64,000 bases of DNA, from the NCBI GenBank assembly GCA_039545355.1, contig BCJJ01000020.1:620001-684000 (forward strand), read 5' to 3'. How positions within the stretch are numbered: position 1 is the stretch's first letter; each line of letters opens with the position of its first letter. The DNA comes from Trichosporon coremiiforme (taxonomy: Eukaryota > Basidiomycota > Tremellomycetes > Trichosporonales > Trichosporonaceae). Under the pieces are notes generated by a model. The model saw only the letters and a list, made by a program, of their open reading frames with translations, did not search any database and had not been told where the DNA came from. A program made the translations under genes and the position numbers. Of this stretch, positions 10,735-21,200 are shown one piece after another.

Positions 10735-12655
10735 ATGTCGGACCAGCAGAACTCTCGTCGTGGACGTGGCGGCTTCCGTGGACGCGGTGGTGGCAGGGGA
10801 CGAGGCGGCTTCCGCGGCCCGAAGCCTGCGCCGGCGCCTGTCCAGCAGCTGATGGCCGAGCCTGACTCTGGAGCCTCGACGCCTTTGACATCAGGCATGA
10901 CCACGCCCATTGCGTCCGGCGCGCAGACGCCGAACAAGGCTCTCACGACGACCAAGTTCGCCGACTTCCCCCAGCTTACGACCGAGCTTGTCGCAAGCCT
11001 GCCCTTCGAGTACTGCACCGAGGTGCAGGCTGCGACGCTCCCGGCCATTCTCGAGGGCCACGATGTGCTCGCCCAGGCCAAGACGGGAACCGGCAAGACG
11101 CTCGCGTTCCTTGTCCCTTCCATCCAGCGCCTGCTACTTGCGCCGCTGCCTGACCGGTCGCTGACCAGCATCCTCGTGCTGAGCCCGACCCGCGAACTCG
11201 CGAGCCAGATTGCTGATGCCGCCCTCACCTTCACCAAGGGCCGCGTGGGCGTCCAGTGTGTCGTCGGTGGCACCAACATCAACACGGACGTGAAGCGCCT
11301 CAAGACCGAGCGGTGAGTTGATACCATGGATGCGGCTGACGTTATGTAGCGCCGACGTCCTCGTTGCGACTCCCGGCCGCCTGCTCGACCTGATCGAGAA
11401 CTACGGCGTCGGCTCGCGCCTCTCGCAGATCCGCACGCTCGTGCTCGACGAGGCGGACCGTCTGCTCGACCAGGGCTTCCGCCGCGAGCTCGTCAAGATC
11501 CTCGACGCGCTGCCGGACCGCAAGGCCGTACCGCGCCAAACGCTCCTGTTCTCGGCCACTCTGCCCGAAGGTGTGCACGCGATCTCGTCGATCGCGCTCA
11601 AGCCTGACCACAAGTTCATCACGACGCTGAGGGAAGAGGACATCAACGCGCACAAGCACGTTGTTCAGGAGCTGCTCGTCCTGCCCGGCGATCAGATGAT
11701 CAGCGGCGCGCTTGAGGTCCTCAAGCGCGAGGAGATGCTGGCCGCGGAGCGCGGAGGATTCAAGGTCATGGTCTTCCTTCCCACTGCTCGTGCTGCGGGT
11801 CTTTACTACGAGGTCTTCTCCAACCTCCCGACGTCTTACCCCGTGTGGGAAATCCATTCGCGCATGTCCCAGGCGAAACGTACAAAGTCTACCGACCAGT
11901 TCCGCGCCGCCGACCGCGGCATCCTCTTCTCCTCCGATGTCACTGCCCGTGGTATCGATGTCCAGGGTGTCACCGCCGTCGTGCAGGTCGGTCTCCCCTC
12001 CAGCGGTGAGCAGTACGTGCACCGTCTCGGTCGTACCGCTCGTGCCGGTGCGCAGGGTCACGGTGTTCTCGTCCTCGCCGACTTCGAGACGTTCTTCCTT
12101 AACGACGCTACCATCAAGACGTTCAACGTGCTCGAGTACCCCGCTCTCGACGCCAGCAGCCTCGCGCACGCCTCCCAGCTCGTCGACGGTGCGCTCGCCC
12201 AGGTCTCCGAGGAGGCGAAGGGCCAGGCGTACCAGGCGTGGCTGGGATACTACAACAGCAGCCTGAAGAAGCTGCGGTGGAGCCAGACGGACCTCGTGCG
12301 CAACGCGAACGAGTATGCGCAGCACACGCTCAAGACTGCTCCCGGCCCGAACGGATGGGTGCCGCCCGCGCTCCAGGCCAAGACCATCGGCAAGATGGGC
12401 CTTAAGGGCGTGCCGGGTTTGAACCGCGAGGCCGGGCCGAGCGGCGGTGGTCAGAAGCGCGGCGGTGACGCCGGTTCGCAGCAGGGAGCGCCGAAGCGCC
12501 CGTCTGGCGGACAGCCCTCGCTTCTGCAGCGGATGCAGCCCGATGCCGGGTTCGGCGGTGCCCCCGGTGGCTTCAACGGCGACCGTGCGCCCTCGGGCCG
12601 GGGCCGAGGCCGTGGACGCGGTGGACGGGGACGTGGCGCTCCTCGTCCCTTCTAG
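10735..12655 (+). CDS. DEAD-box ATP-dependent RNA helicase, RGG-rich, MSS116-like
   Basis: Superfamily 2 RNA helicase of 627 aa. Motifs in order: Q-like FEYCTEVQAATLPAIL, motif I AKTGTGKT (about 115-122), Ia SPTRELASQ, motif II DEAD (about 226-229), III SAT (about 261), and VI HRLGRTARAG (about 417). Arg-Gly repeats open the protein (RGRGGFRGRGG) and close it (GRGRGRGRGGRGRG), typical of RNA-binding tails. Exons 10735-11312 and 11350-12655 are joined across a 37-nt intron. The arrangement of the second RecA domain and the long basic C-terminus resemble the MSS116/CYT-19 group, but no clear mitochondrial presequence is seen because the RGG tract starts almost at Met1. A cytosolic or nuclear role is therefore also possible. 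Confidence 0.9.
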
Positions 12656-13595
12656 GTGCACACTGCTGGACGTGCCCGTGTGCCGCGGCACACAAATAAA
12701 ATCGGCCCGCAACGAATTCCAGAAAAATAGATGGCACATAGAAACGACCGATCGACACATAGAGAAAACAGACCGGCGCCTCGCCGCGCGCCCCGAAGTA
12801 TGCCCTGAGCCATGGGCCACTGGGAACATGGGCATGGCATGGCTGGCACACTCGCACGAGCCGTGCCGCATGCCCTCGTGTTCTCGTGCCAGAACTGAGG
12901 CTATGAGGGCGACGGGGGGGGGTAAAGGCTGAGAGCAAGTCCGGACCGGAAAGTGTACTGTGTACTTCATAGCATATCGTGTTCTCTCGTTATAGTAACA
13001 ACAGACTAGACTACGCTACCACTTGTACCACTGTGGTTGAGGGGACTGTCTTGGACTGTCTTGGGGGCGAGGAGGTGTTCCTGTTCTGTTTGGTGTCGGA
13101 GCTCCCCGATGAGCTGGCGCCGAGGCAAACAGCAAACGCGTACGACTGACGTACCGACGCAAGCCGCACTAGAGTTTGGCACGGTACGCAGCAGAGACCC
13201 TACCCCACCCTGCGCGACGCGTTCGGGCGTGTTCAAGGTTGCAGAACAATGGGAAAAAAAAAATGGGCCGTTATCTTAGCGAGACGCGTGTTGGGCTTGG
13301 CCAATCGAGTTATCTTTGGGGGACTAGTCGAGATCTGGGGCGAAAGGGTGCTGCCGCGTGCGAGCAGGCTGGAGCCGGCGGTACCAGGCAAGTGACGGGT
13401 AAGCAGCCAGTCACAGCATGCGCAGGCGGTTCAGACTGTCCTGGCTGTCAGGCTGTTGGGTCGACCCCTCAGGAAGGGGTAAGGAAGGTCCCTCGACGGA
13501 GGGTGTGATCCGCTTGGATCATCCAGCGCCATCCCACAACAACCTCCTGTCTCAGCAAATTTATCAGCGAGCTCACCATCGACTTCGACATCACC
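12656..13595. other. Intergenic: DEAD-box 3' region and Zn2Cys6 gene promoter
   Basis: About 940 bp without a credible gene. An A10 run (13254-13263) and a G8 run near 12914-12922 are present. No TATA element, tRNA or repeat was identified with confidence. Confidence 0.5.
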
Positions 13596-16264
13596 ATGGG
13601 CGACACCCCGCAAGAGGAGCCCGCACCCGTCATCAAGATCAGCGTGAGCTCAAGCATTGGAAGGCTGTTAGCTGACGAACGCAGTGCGTCGAATGCAGAC
13701 GGCTCAAGCGCAAGGTGCGTCTCGCCCGTCCTGACTGAGCGGCCGCAGAGTGCGCCGGAGAGCAGACGCTGGATTCCTCCGACTCCGCGCTCCGCTCAAC
13801 CCATCCACTCTCAACCCGCTCTCCGCCGCCCACCAGTGCCCATCTCCGCTCCGGCAATCAAGCGCTTACTATCGCAGTGCGACCGAGTTCACCCATGCAA
13901 CCAGTGCAAGCGGTACGACAAGACTTGTGTCTTCCCCGAAGCTGAGAACCCTCGCCGAGGCAAGAAGTCAGTACACACGCAGTCTTCCCTCTTCTGGCTC
14001 GCACCCCTGGCCAACCAAACCCCTTTTGCTCACCAAGCCGCGTTCCTGAATCTTCACCCCCTCCCCACTCATTGCCAATGTTGGCCGAGCACCCCGGCTG
14101 ACACTCATCAGATACCTCGCCGAGGTCAAGGAGCGCGTCGCCAAGCTCGAGCGCCTGCTCGCCGAGCATGCCCCGCAGGTCTCGCTCGACGACCTCGGTG
14201 GCCCGCTCTCCCCAGCCGCCGACGTAAAGGACGAGCCCGACCTTCCTCACAAGCCCCCGCACGGCGCTAAGGATGCCGGGGGCGGCAGCGGTAGTGTCAG
14301 CTCTTCTCCTGTCTCGCGGTTCCAGGACTACCGTCAGCCCCCGACCCCTCCCGCAGCCGCGAAGCCGCGGCCAGAGCGCAAGCCCGAGTCGCTCCACGAC
14401 AACCGTATCGGCGTCGTCGAGGCGCACGAGAAGCAGCCGAAAAAGGCCAGCGGCTACGAGTGGAACGAGCGCGTCAGCGCTGCCGAGAATGACGGCACGG
14501 CATGCCTCAGCGTCGAGCCCAACGGAGAGGGATACTTGGGTGAGTCTAGTTTAGCTTTCTGGGTCTGCGTGATAGCTAATTCCCAGGCTTCGCTGCCGGC
14601 GCGACGTTGCTGCGTATTCTGCAAGGTGCCGCCGGACGACAGGGTGGTCTCGACTTGTCGGTCTCGCCGCGGTCAGAGCCCGAGCCGCCGCTCGGCTGGG
14701 CCCCGACGCACGGCGAGACGCAACGCTGGGTCGACGCCTACTTCCGACACTATCATTCGCAGTACCCGATCGTGCACGAGCCGACGTTCCGCGCGCAGCT
14801 CTCCGAGGTCATCCCACAGCCGCCGGCCGCGCAGTGGATGCTGCTGATGAATACGGTCATCGGCTTGGGTGCCTTCACGGCTGGCGCGCCAATGTACGCC
14901 GTCGACTACTTCCTGGAGCAGGCTAGCAGCGTCATCTCGGTCGACCTGCTTGAGACGGGCTCGCTCGTTCTCGTGCAGGCGTACACGCTGCTCAGCAACC
15001 TCGCGCAGAAGCGCAACAAGCCGAACGCTGGAAGCACGTATCTCGGCATTGCGGTGCGCATGGCGATCGGCTTAGGCCTGCACCGCGAGCTCCCGATATG
15101 GAACATCCCGCCGTTCGAGCGCGAGGTGCGCCGCCGCGTGTGGTGGGTGCTGTACATCTTTGACTCTGGCGCAGCGATCACTTTTGGCCGACCGATCGTG
15201 AGTTGACTGCCGAAGGCGTTTTAGCTAACTTTCAGCTGCTCCCATATGGCGAAGCGGATGTGCGTATGGTGCACAACGTGCCGGACCGGGACTTCACGCG
15301 GAAGAGCGCGCACGTGCCTGCCGCGTCTCGGGGCGCGACAGTGTACTCGTCCCTGATCTGGCAGTCGCACTTCTGCATGATCGGGAACAAGTGCTACGAC
15401 CGTGTCATTGCATCGCCGCCGCCGACGGCCGAGGAGTGTCTCGAGCTGGACCAGGAGCTGCGCGAGTGGCACAACGATGTGCCGAACTGGATGACGCGCA
15501 CGGCGACACCAGACATGTTTGACGACACGCCGTGGCTCTACTTTTCCGCGCACAAGCTGTACTGGCGATACTGCAACTTGCGCATCATCCTGCACCGCCG
15601 CCCGTTCCTCGACCGCGCGCTGAAGCATCAGCCGATTGCTGATATGACTTCTCCCACGACGCTGGACCACGGTCTGGCCATGGAGTGCCTCCAGGCGGCG
15701 CTGGACACGATCACGGACATCCACCAGTTCATGCTGAACGGAGAGCACACGAGGTTGGAAGTGTGGTATGCTCTGTAAGTCGAGCAGCCCCGTGAGCGAA
15801 GCGAGAGGTCCGCAAGACAGGCGGGGAGGGTGAACCGCGGAGGTCCTTTGCACTTTCCCCCTCTCCGCCATTTGATCCTCCGCTCCATTTGCTTCTCCAC
15901 ACATACCGCTGCATAGCTAACACACAGGCACTTCCTTTTCCAGGCCTGCTTCGTCCCGCTCATCGCGATGTGGACGGACCCCGCGTCGCCGGAACGTCCC
16001 CTGTGGGCGGAGAAGGTGCGCGAGGCGCGCGAGACGATGGCGCGCGCGCAGGGCGATCCGCTCGCTGAGCGCTGCATGGCGATCATGGACCAGGTGACGC
16101 CGAGTGACGTTGTGCCCGGCGGCGTCGGCCCGCCCATCGCGCAGATCCAGGACATCTTCTCGGCCAATCTGTGGCAGGGGACCGAGTTCCCGGGCGAACT
16201 TATTCCGTTTGCAGACCTGGCGACTATCATGAGCGTGTGGCCGGCGGGAGGAAACCTGCAATGA
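13596..16264 (+). CDS. Zn2Cys6 fungal transcription factor
   Basis: Nuclear DNA-binding regulator of 693 aa. The zinc cluster follows Cx2Cx6Cx5Cx2Cx6C (Cys17, 20, 27, 33, 36, 43) and is assembled only by splicing. A 30-nt microexon (13685-13714) supplies the first half, CVECRRLKRK; the next exon begins with the third Cys. A short coiled-coil linker follows (YLAEVKERVAKLERLL), then a disordered Pro/Ser segment, then the fungal-specific middle homology region with the FDSGAAITFGRPI signature. Exons: 13596-13643, 13685-13714, 13878-13966, 14112-14539, 14587-15197, 15236-15774, 15928-16264. All phases agree. The donor at 13967 is GTCAGT, weaker than the rest. It is convergent, 179 bp apart, with an alpha-galactosidase gene; control of that gene is plausible but only inferred. 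Confidence 0.9.
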
Positions 16265-16443
16265 ACGCGCGAACGAAGCGGGAAGGCGGCGAGTAATGGG
16301 CGATGGTTCAATCGTTTTTTGGGATGGGGCGAATTACTCGGTGCTGAGCACCAGTATAGACCATATAATCGGCATGTTGTAGCATATGTATAATCCTTGG
16401 GTTCTCCTACAGCGCATGGGCGCGTCTACTAACGACAGACTAC

Positions 16444-18816
16444 TCAGACACGCTCCAGCTTCATGACTCTGGAGCGGTAATCGCCGTGCTCCCGAATGGA
16501 GAGGCCAGTGTACATGAGGTCGCTTCCGCCGTGCCTCTTCCCGTCGAGCTTGTACTCCTTTGTCGGATCTAAGCCCTGCAGCCTGAGCGGCGGAGCCACA
16601 TCTCGCCTCGTATGGTCGCGGACCTGGAACCAGAACACGACGCCCTCCTTCCCGTCCTGGCTCAAGAACTGCCCGGCGGGCCAATTACTCTCCCAAGGGT
16701 TGTTAAGGCGGTACCAGTCCCCCTTGAGCACGAGCTCGTTCAACTCCCTAGCCATGGCCACGTACTTGGGCACCTCGTTCGCATCTTCTTCAGGGAGCTT
16801 GGTCACGTCGAGCTCGAAACCAAAGCTGCCCGCCATGAGGGCGACGTGGGCCCTAAACTCGAACGGCGTGGTGCGGCTCGTCTGGTGGTTGGGCACGACA
16901 GAGACGTGCGCACCCATAAGAGACGGGGGGAAAAAGAGCGAGCTCCCGAATTGGATGGATATGCGGTCAAGGGCGTCGGTATTGTCGCTCGTCCAGTGTT
17001 GGCTGAAGTACGCACTGAGCGCGAGGTCGAGCCGCCCGCCGCCAGACGCGCAGCCTTCCCAGAGTACGTTCGGATACTTTGAGACTAGGGTGGAAAGGAC
17101 ACGGTACAGGCCGAGCTGGTAATCGTGCATCGCGGAGGGATGGGGCAGCTCATGCATGCCCCTGTTGTTGTCCCATTTGACGTAGTTCACTGGGGCGCTG
17201 TCGAGAAGCGCGGAGATCGAGTCGATGATGTAATCTTGCACTGGTTTCTGGCTGAGATCGAGCACGAGCTGGTGTCGCGTCTCTGTCGCCGACGTATGAG
17301 GGGATCCGAGGACCCACTCGGGATGTTGCTCATAGAGCGCAGAACGGCGCGAGACCATCTCGGGCTCGACCCAGAGCCCGAACCGCATGTGCTCCTTCTG
17401 CTCCTTCTGCTCCTTCCTCTCCCCGCTCTCACTCTTGGACTGGCCGCCCAGCATAAGACTCGTGACCTTACGCCCAAACTCGTCCAGGCCATGCGGGAAC
17501 CGGTCCTTGTTCACGACCCAATCGCCCAAGCCCTGCTTATCGCTAGTCCTTGGGTATTTACGCCCAAACCACCCATCGTCCAGGACGAAGAGCTGGATGC
17601 CCAGTTCCGCGCCCCGTTCCGCAATCGGGAGGAGTTTCTTCTCGTCGAGATCAAAGTAGGTCGCTTCCCAATTATTCACGAGCGTTGGGCGCGGCCGCTC
17701 GACCCAGTCCTGATTCAGGAGGTGCCGTTTCCAGAACCGGTGCAGGTTGCGTGAGAGCTGGCCCACACCACCGGAGGGGGAGTAGGACAGGACAAGCTCG
17801 GGGGTCGTGAAGGTGGAGTTGGGAGGGAGGGGGTAGGCCAGGTGCAGTTGGTTGATGCCCGACTGACAGCGGACGTGCCCGTTGAAGTCCTTCTCGATCT
17901 GAGCCTCGAAGGAGCCAGAGTAGATGTGCGCGAAGCCCCAGGCTGGACCGGCCGTCTCCGTCGTCGAGGGCGGGAGGAGGAGAAACTCCTGGCCAAACAG
18001 GTGCGAGGTGTACCCTGCCAGACTCTGGAATCTGCCATTAGCTGTAGTCAATGTCTTGAAGCCGCCGAAGTCGGCCAGTGTGCCAGTGCCACTCGGTACA
18101 GCGCAGCCAGCCTGCGCCCTCGCAGTTACTCACCCCTGCATTCCATGTCCGACACTTTTGCGTTGCACCCTCCGCTCGCCAGCCCAGTTGCCGTACGTGT
18201 ACGCGAGCTCCCACTCGCCATTCGGCAGGTCGGTGCCCTGACTCGCCTTCTTGACTGTGATGCTCTTCTCGCCTTGGTTCTCCACCTCCATCCACCGACT
18301 CACGACGTCGTGCCCATGCCACACGGCATAGAACAACTTGACAACGACACTGTTCGTTTTGTCCTTCATCCGCACCTCGAGCGTCGTGACCTCGTCCTCT
18401 TTCCCAAACGTTGATGGCATCCCCGGGACCGCCGGCTTGCCCTTGTGCACCTTGTGTCCGTCAAAGACAAAGGCGTACGATTCGCAGCCGTCGTGGGCGC
18501 TCAGGACTAGGGCGGGGGTACGGAAATCGCCCGATCCAAGGGTCGGGAACTCGCGCCGACGCTGGATCGTCATCCACCCCGGCGGCTCGGAATCGGGTTC
18601 CTCGATCGCATAAGAGGATGAGAGGAGAGAGCCCCAGTGGTCTGCCATCAGGTCGCCGTACGTCTCGTGGAAGGCGTAGGATGACGAGGGGGTCCGGAGG
18701 TGGAACCGGTACCCGTCCGTGACCGTTATGGGGTCGTGCTTCGTCGTCATCGTGGGAGTCTTGGGGAGCCGGGGTGGTGAGCTCGGCGGGCCGGGGATAT
18801 GGTCGAGCTGCGTCAT
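16444..18816 (-). CDS. Alpha-galactosidase, GH36, without signal peptide
   Basis: Retaining glycoside hydrolase that releases terminal alpha-galactose from melibiose/raffinose-type sugars; 756 aa, tetramer-type GH36 length. Motifs: WEATYFD, FVLDDGWF, GLWVEPEMV, YVKWDNNR with the nucleophile Asp about residue 515, WEGCASGGGRLD, and SDNTDALDR carrying the acid/base Asp. The N-terminal beta-sandwich is encoded by exon 18816-18134 and the catalytic barrel by 18031-16444; the 102-nt intron joins in phase (Gly codon split). The N-terminus is Pro-rich with no hydrophobic signal, so the enzyme is probably intracellular and would need sugar import. Secreted fungal alpha-galactosidases are often GH27 with signals; this is the other, bacterial-like architecture. 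The start is the ATG at 18814-18816; an upstream in-frame ATG (18939) gives an unconvincing Cys/Arg-rich extension. Confidence 0.93.
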
Positions 18817-19866
18817 GGTGTCGCCGCTGCTCGGAGTCGGGCTATATACAAGACACGTAGATGCGTTACAGATGACTCGATGCGACAGAGACGTCCCGCG
18901 CCGAGGCTGCACCGAGAGTAACGGCCCGAAGCAGCTCACATGATATCATCGGCCCGATCACCGGCTCGCGGCTATGTCCGCCACCTCCACCTCACTCGTA
19001 CACTGACTTGACAACTCCTGACGCTACGCATATCAGAAATGCGTCAGAAAATGCCAGAAAATGACACAGAATAGAACACGCGACGTTTGTGGCCAGAACC
19101 ACAGGGAACAGCGCGGCGGACATAGACTATCCGCATAGCGTTAAGGTTGGGGCCACCGTGCCGACGCTCCGGCCGACGAGCTGCAGAGGCACGCCAGAAG
19201 CACTCCAGAGCCAAGAAGAAGGTTCAACACAGTCAAATTGGACTGAATGCCCATCGTGGCTTGTGTGGCGCGGGCGTCGTGATCCTCGCTGTAGTTTATG
19301 ATGGTGGGCCGTCGTTGGGACGCGGCGTGCGCACGTTGGCACAGAAGGAAGAGCGTGATTCCGCAGACTTCAGCGTGAGTCATGCTGACCATCCTTTCGA
19401 GAAGTGCGCCGCCACCATTCTATGTCGTGACCGAGGTCACCACATAGTACCGCCTTGCTCACCTCGTGGACCTGCTTGCTGTGCCCTGTCATGGCAGGCT
19501 CTTGGCTCGTATGCATACATGTATGGAGTACAACAGTGGGCTCTCAGCCTTGGCGTGAACGTAGGGTCAAAATGCGATGTATGCAGGCAGGGTCGTAAGG
19601 GGATGTAGTGGGCGTCGTCATCTCGGCGCTCGTGCTCAGCGCTTTGCGCCAGCGCTTGCTTCTAGGCGCCTTCTCGCTCGCGCGCTCGCTCGACGAATCG
19701 TCGTCGTCGTTGGTTGGAGGACACTGCGCGTCGCACGCATGCGCGCACACACGCAGGCACTCCATTCCTACCGTACCTACGGTACGCCGGGCGTATCTGC
19801 AGCGAGGCTAACTCTATGTCGCTGGAACAGGGTGCAGGGCGACGGTTACAGTGCAGTGACAGTTTG
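18817..19866. other. Intergenic: alpha-galactosidase promoter and orphan gene 3' region
   Basis: About 1 kb without a supported gene. Short frames here have no family features and no matching splice structure. It contains the upstream region of the alpha-galactosidase gene (about 18817-19100), where galactose-responsive sites might be sought. Confidence 0.45.
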
Positions 19867-21168
19867 TCATGCGAAAAGCTGCTGGACGACGATACCGAGC
19901 GTCTCGACCATGACAATACGTTCTTCGTCGAGGCGCTCGTCCGTGTCAAGCTCGTCGCTGTGGACGCTGAACACTGAGGGGCGCAGACCCTCGGCGGGAG
20001 GGTAGTGCAGGGCAAAACGTGTGTCGCCGACTTGCGCGAGCTGGGGCAGCTCAGTCTTCTCGGTGGTGTATGGTGTTGTGACAGCATGGCAGATGCGACG
20101 CATGCCAGGAGCAACCTTTGGCGGCACGGGGACCAGCTCGTGCAGCCGCGGATGGGAGGGGTCGAAGGCGGTCACAATGCCCTCGATCTGGCGCGTGGCG
20201 GGATACTGCAGTTCGTGCGTCTTGGCGGCGAGCTGGCGGAACTCGTCGATGCGCCACTGCGGCGTCGCGGCGTGAACATCGACGATGGCCTCGGCGTCGC
20301 TCACAAGGTACATGAACGCCGGGGCGTGCCACGGTCTCGGGGGGGATGTTGGCGGCGCGATGATCTCAAACACGCCGTTCGCAAGGATGTCGACCTGCAG
20401 GCTCTCGACGTCGAAGGAGAACTGTCTGGACTCGGTCTGCTCGATCTCGACTTGCGGGGCTAAGGACTTGTCTCCGCTCGCAACGCGCATTTGCAGTTTG
20501 ATGCCTGTCCTGCCAGCGGCGACAGAGACAGATGGCAGTAGCTGGTCCCGGATCTGGCACACGCGCACCAAGGCGTGCAGGTACAGCCCCATGTGGGCCT
20601 TGAAGTCGTCGGGGGCACCCATACCCGCCTCCATGCGCGGGCTGGCGCCCTCAGTCAAGTCGAAGAAGGTGCCGCTGCGGTACCATGGCGGTGATCGAGG
20701 TCCTTGCGGGGGGTAGCAGAGGCGGAACATGTTGATCGGCGCTTGTGCAAGACCGACTCGGGGGAGTTCTGATGGTTCTAGCTCAGCAGACGGCTCGTAA
20801 CTGACACAAAACGTTTGACGATCGTAGCCGGCTGCTGGAGACGGGGGCGGACGGATCGATAACCTCTTTAGCCGCGGCAGAAGCGGGAAGGACAGCCGCA
20901 ACACAAGCTCGACCTCCTCGAGCGCCTCGGCGCACTCGGTGTGGAAGTCGACGGCGGCGTCGAGCATCGCCTGCGAGACATCAGAGGGAAGGTTGCAGGG
21001 CAGGTCGCAGACGAGGTCGTGCTGCCCCGTCATGAAACCGAGTAACGGAGGAAGGGTCCCGACGAGGACCAAGAAGAGGCGGTGGCCGATGAGCTCGACC
21101 CGCGGAGGGGTCTTGACGAGGTTCACAGCCCTGACCATGGTGACGGAGAAGAGATGTGGGGGAGCCAT
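19867..21168 (-). CDS. Hypothetical protein, 433 aa, intronless
   Basis: A single open frame with host-like codon use, unusual here for having no intron. The first 40 residues include a hydrophobic stretch (RLFLVLVGTLPPLLGFM) that might be buried or membrane-associated. The rest is a mixed alpha/beta-looking, Pro-rich protein with no motif I recognise. Features noted: a segment FHTECAEALEEVELVLRLSFPLL near residue 80, a YPPQGPRSPPWYRSG loop near 160, and an acidic end (HSDELDTDERLDEERI). A strong TATA-like element lies about 20-30 bp upstream of the ATG, so transcription may start very close to it or the true start may be Met11 (MVRAVNL, 21138). No function is proposed. Confidence 0.65.
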   Translation of the reverse strand: MAPPHLFSVTMVRAVNLVKTPPRVELIGHRLFLVLVGTLPPLLGFMTGQHDLVCDLPCNLPSDVSQAMLDAAVDFHTECAEALEEVELVLRLSFPLLPRLKRLSIRPPPSPAAGYDRQTFCVSYEPSAELEPSELPRVGLAQAPINMFRLCYPPQGPRSPPWYRSGTFFDLTEGASPRMEAGMGAPDDFKAHMGLYLHALVRVCQIRDQLLPSVSVAAGRTGIKLQMRVASGDKSLAPQVEIEQTESRQFSFDVESLQVDILANGVFEIIAPPTSPPRPWHAPAFMYLVSDAEAIVDVHAATPQWRIDEFRQLAAKTHELQYPATRQIEGIVTAFDPSHPRLHELVPVPPKVAPGMRRICHAVTTPYTTEKTELPQLAQVGDTRFALHYPPAEGLRPSVFSVHSDELDTDERLDEERIVMVETLGIVVQQLFA

Positions 21169-21185
21169 CAGAGTGATGGCAGTCG

Positions 21186-21200
21186 ATATAATATATATAT
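21186..21200 (-). promoter_or_regulatory. TATA-like element
   Basis: An alternating AT tract (ATATAATATATATAT), self-complementary, in otherwise GC-rich DNA just upstream of the orphan 433-aa gene. Its closeness to the ATG suggests a very short leader or a downstream start. Confidence 0.45.

Noticed and set aside
11342..12970. 542-codon open frame antisense to the DEAD-box helicase
   Set aside because: Same cause: biased third positions keep the antisense frame open. Composition is Arg/Leu/Val-rich with no motif.
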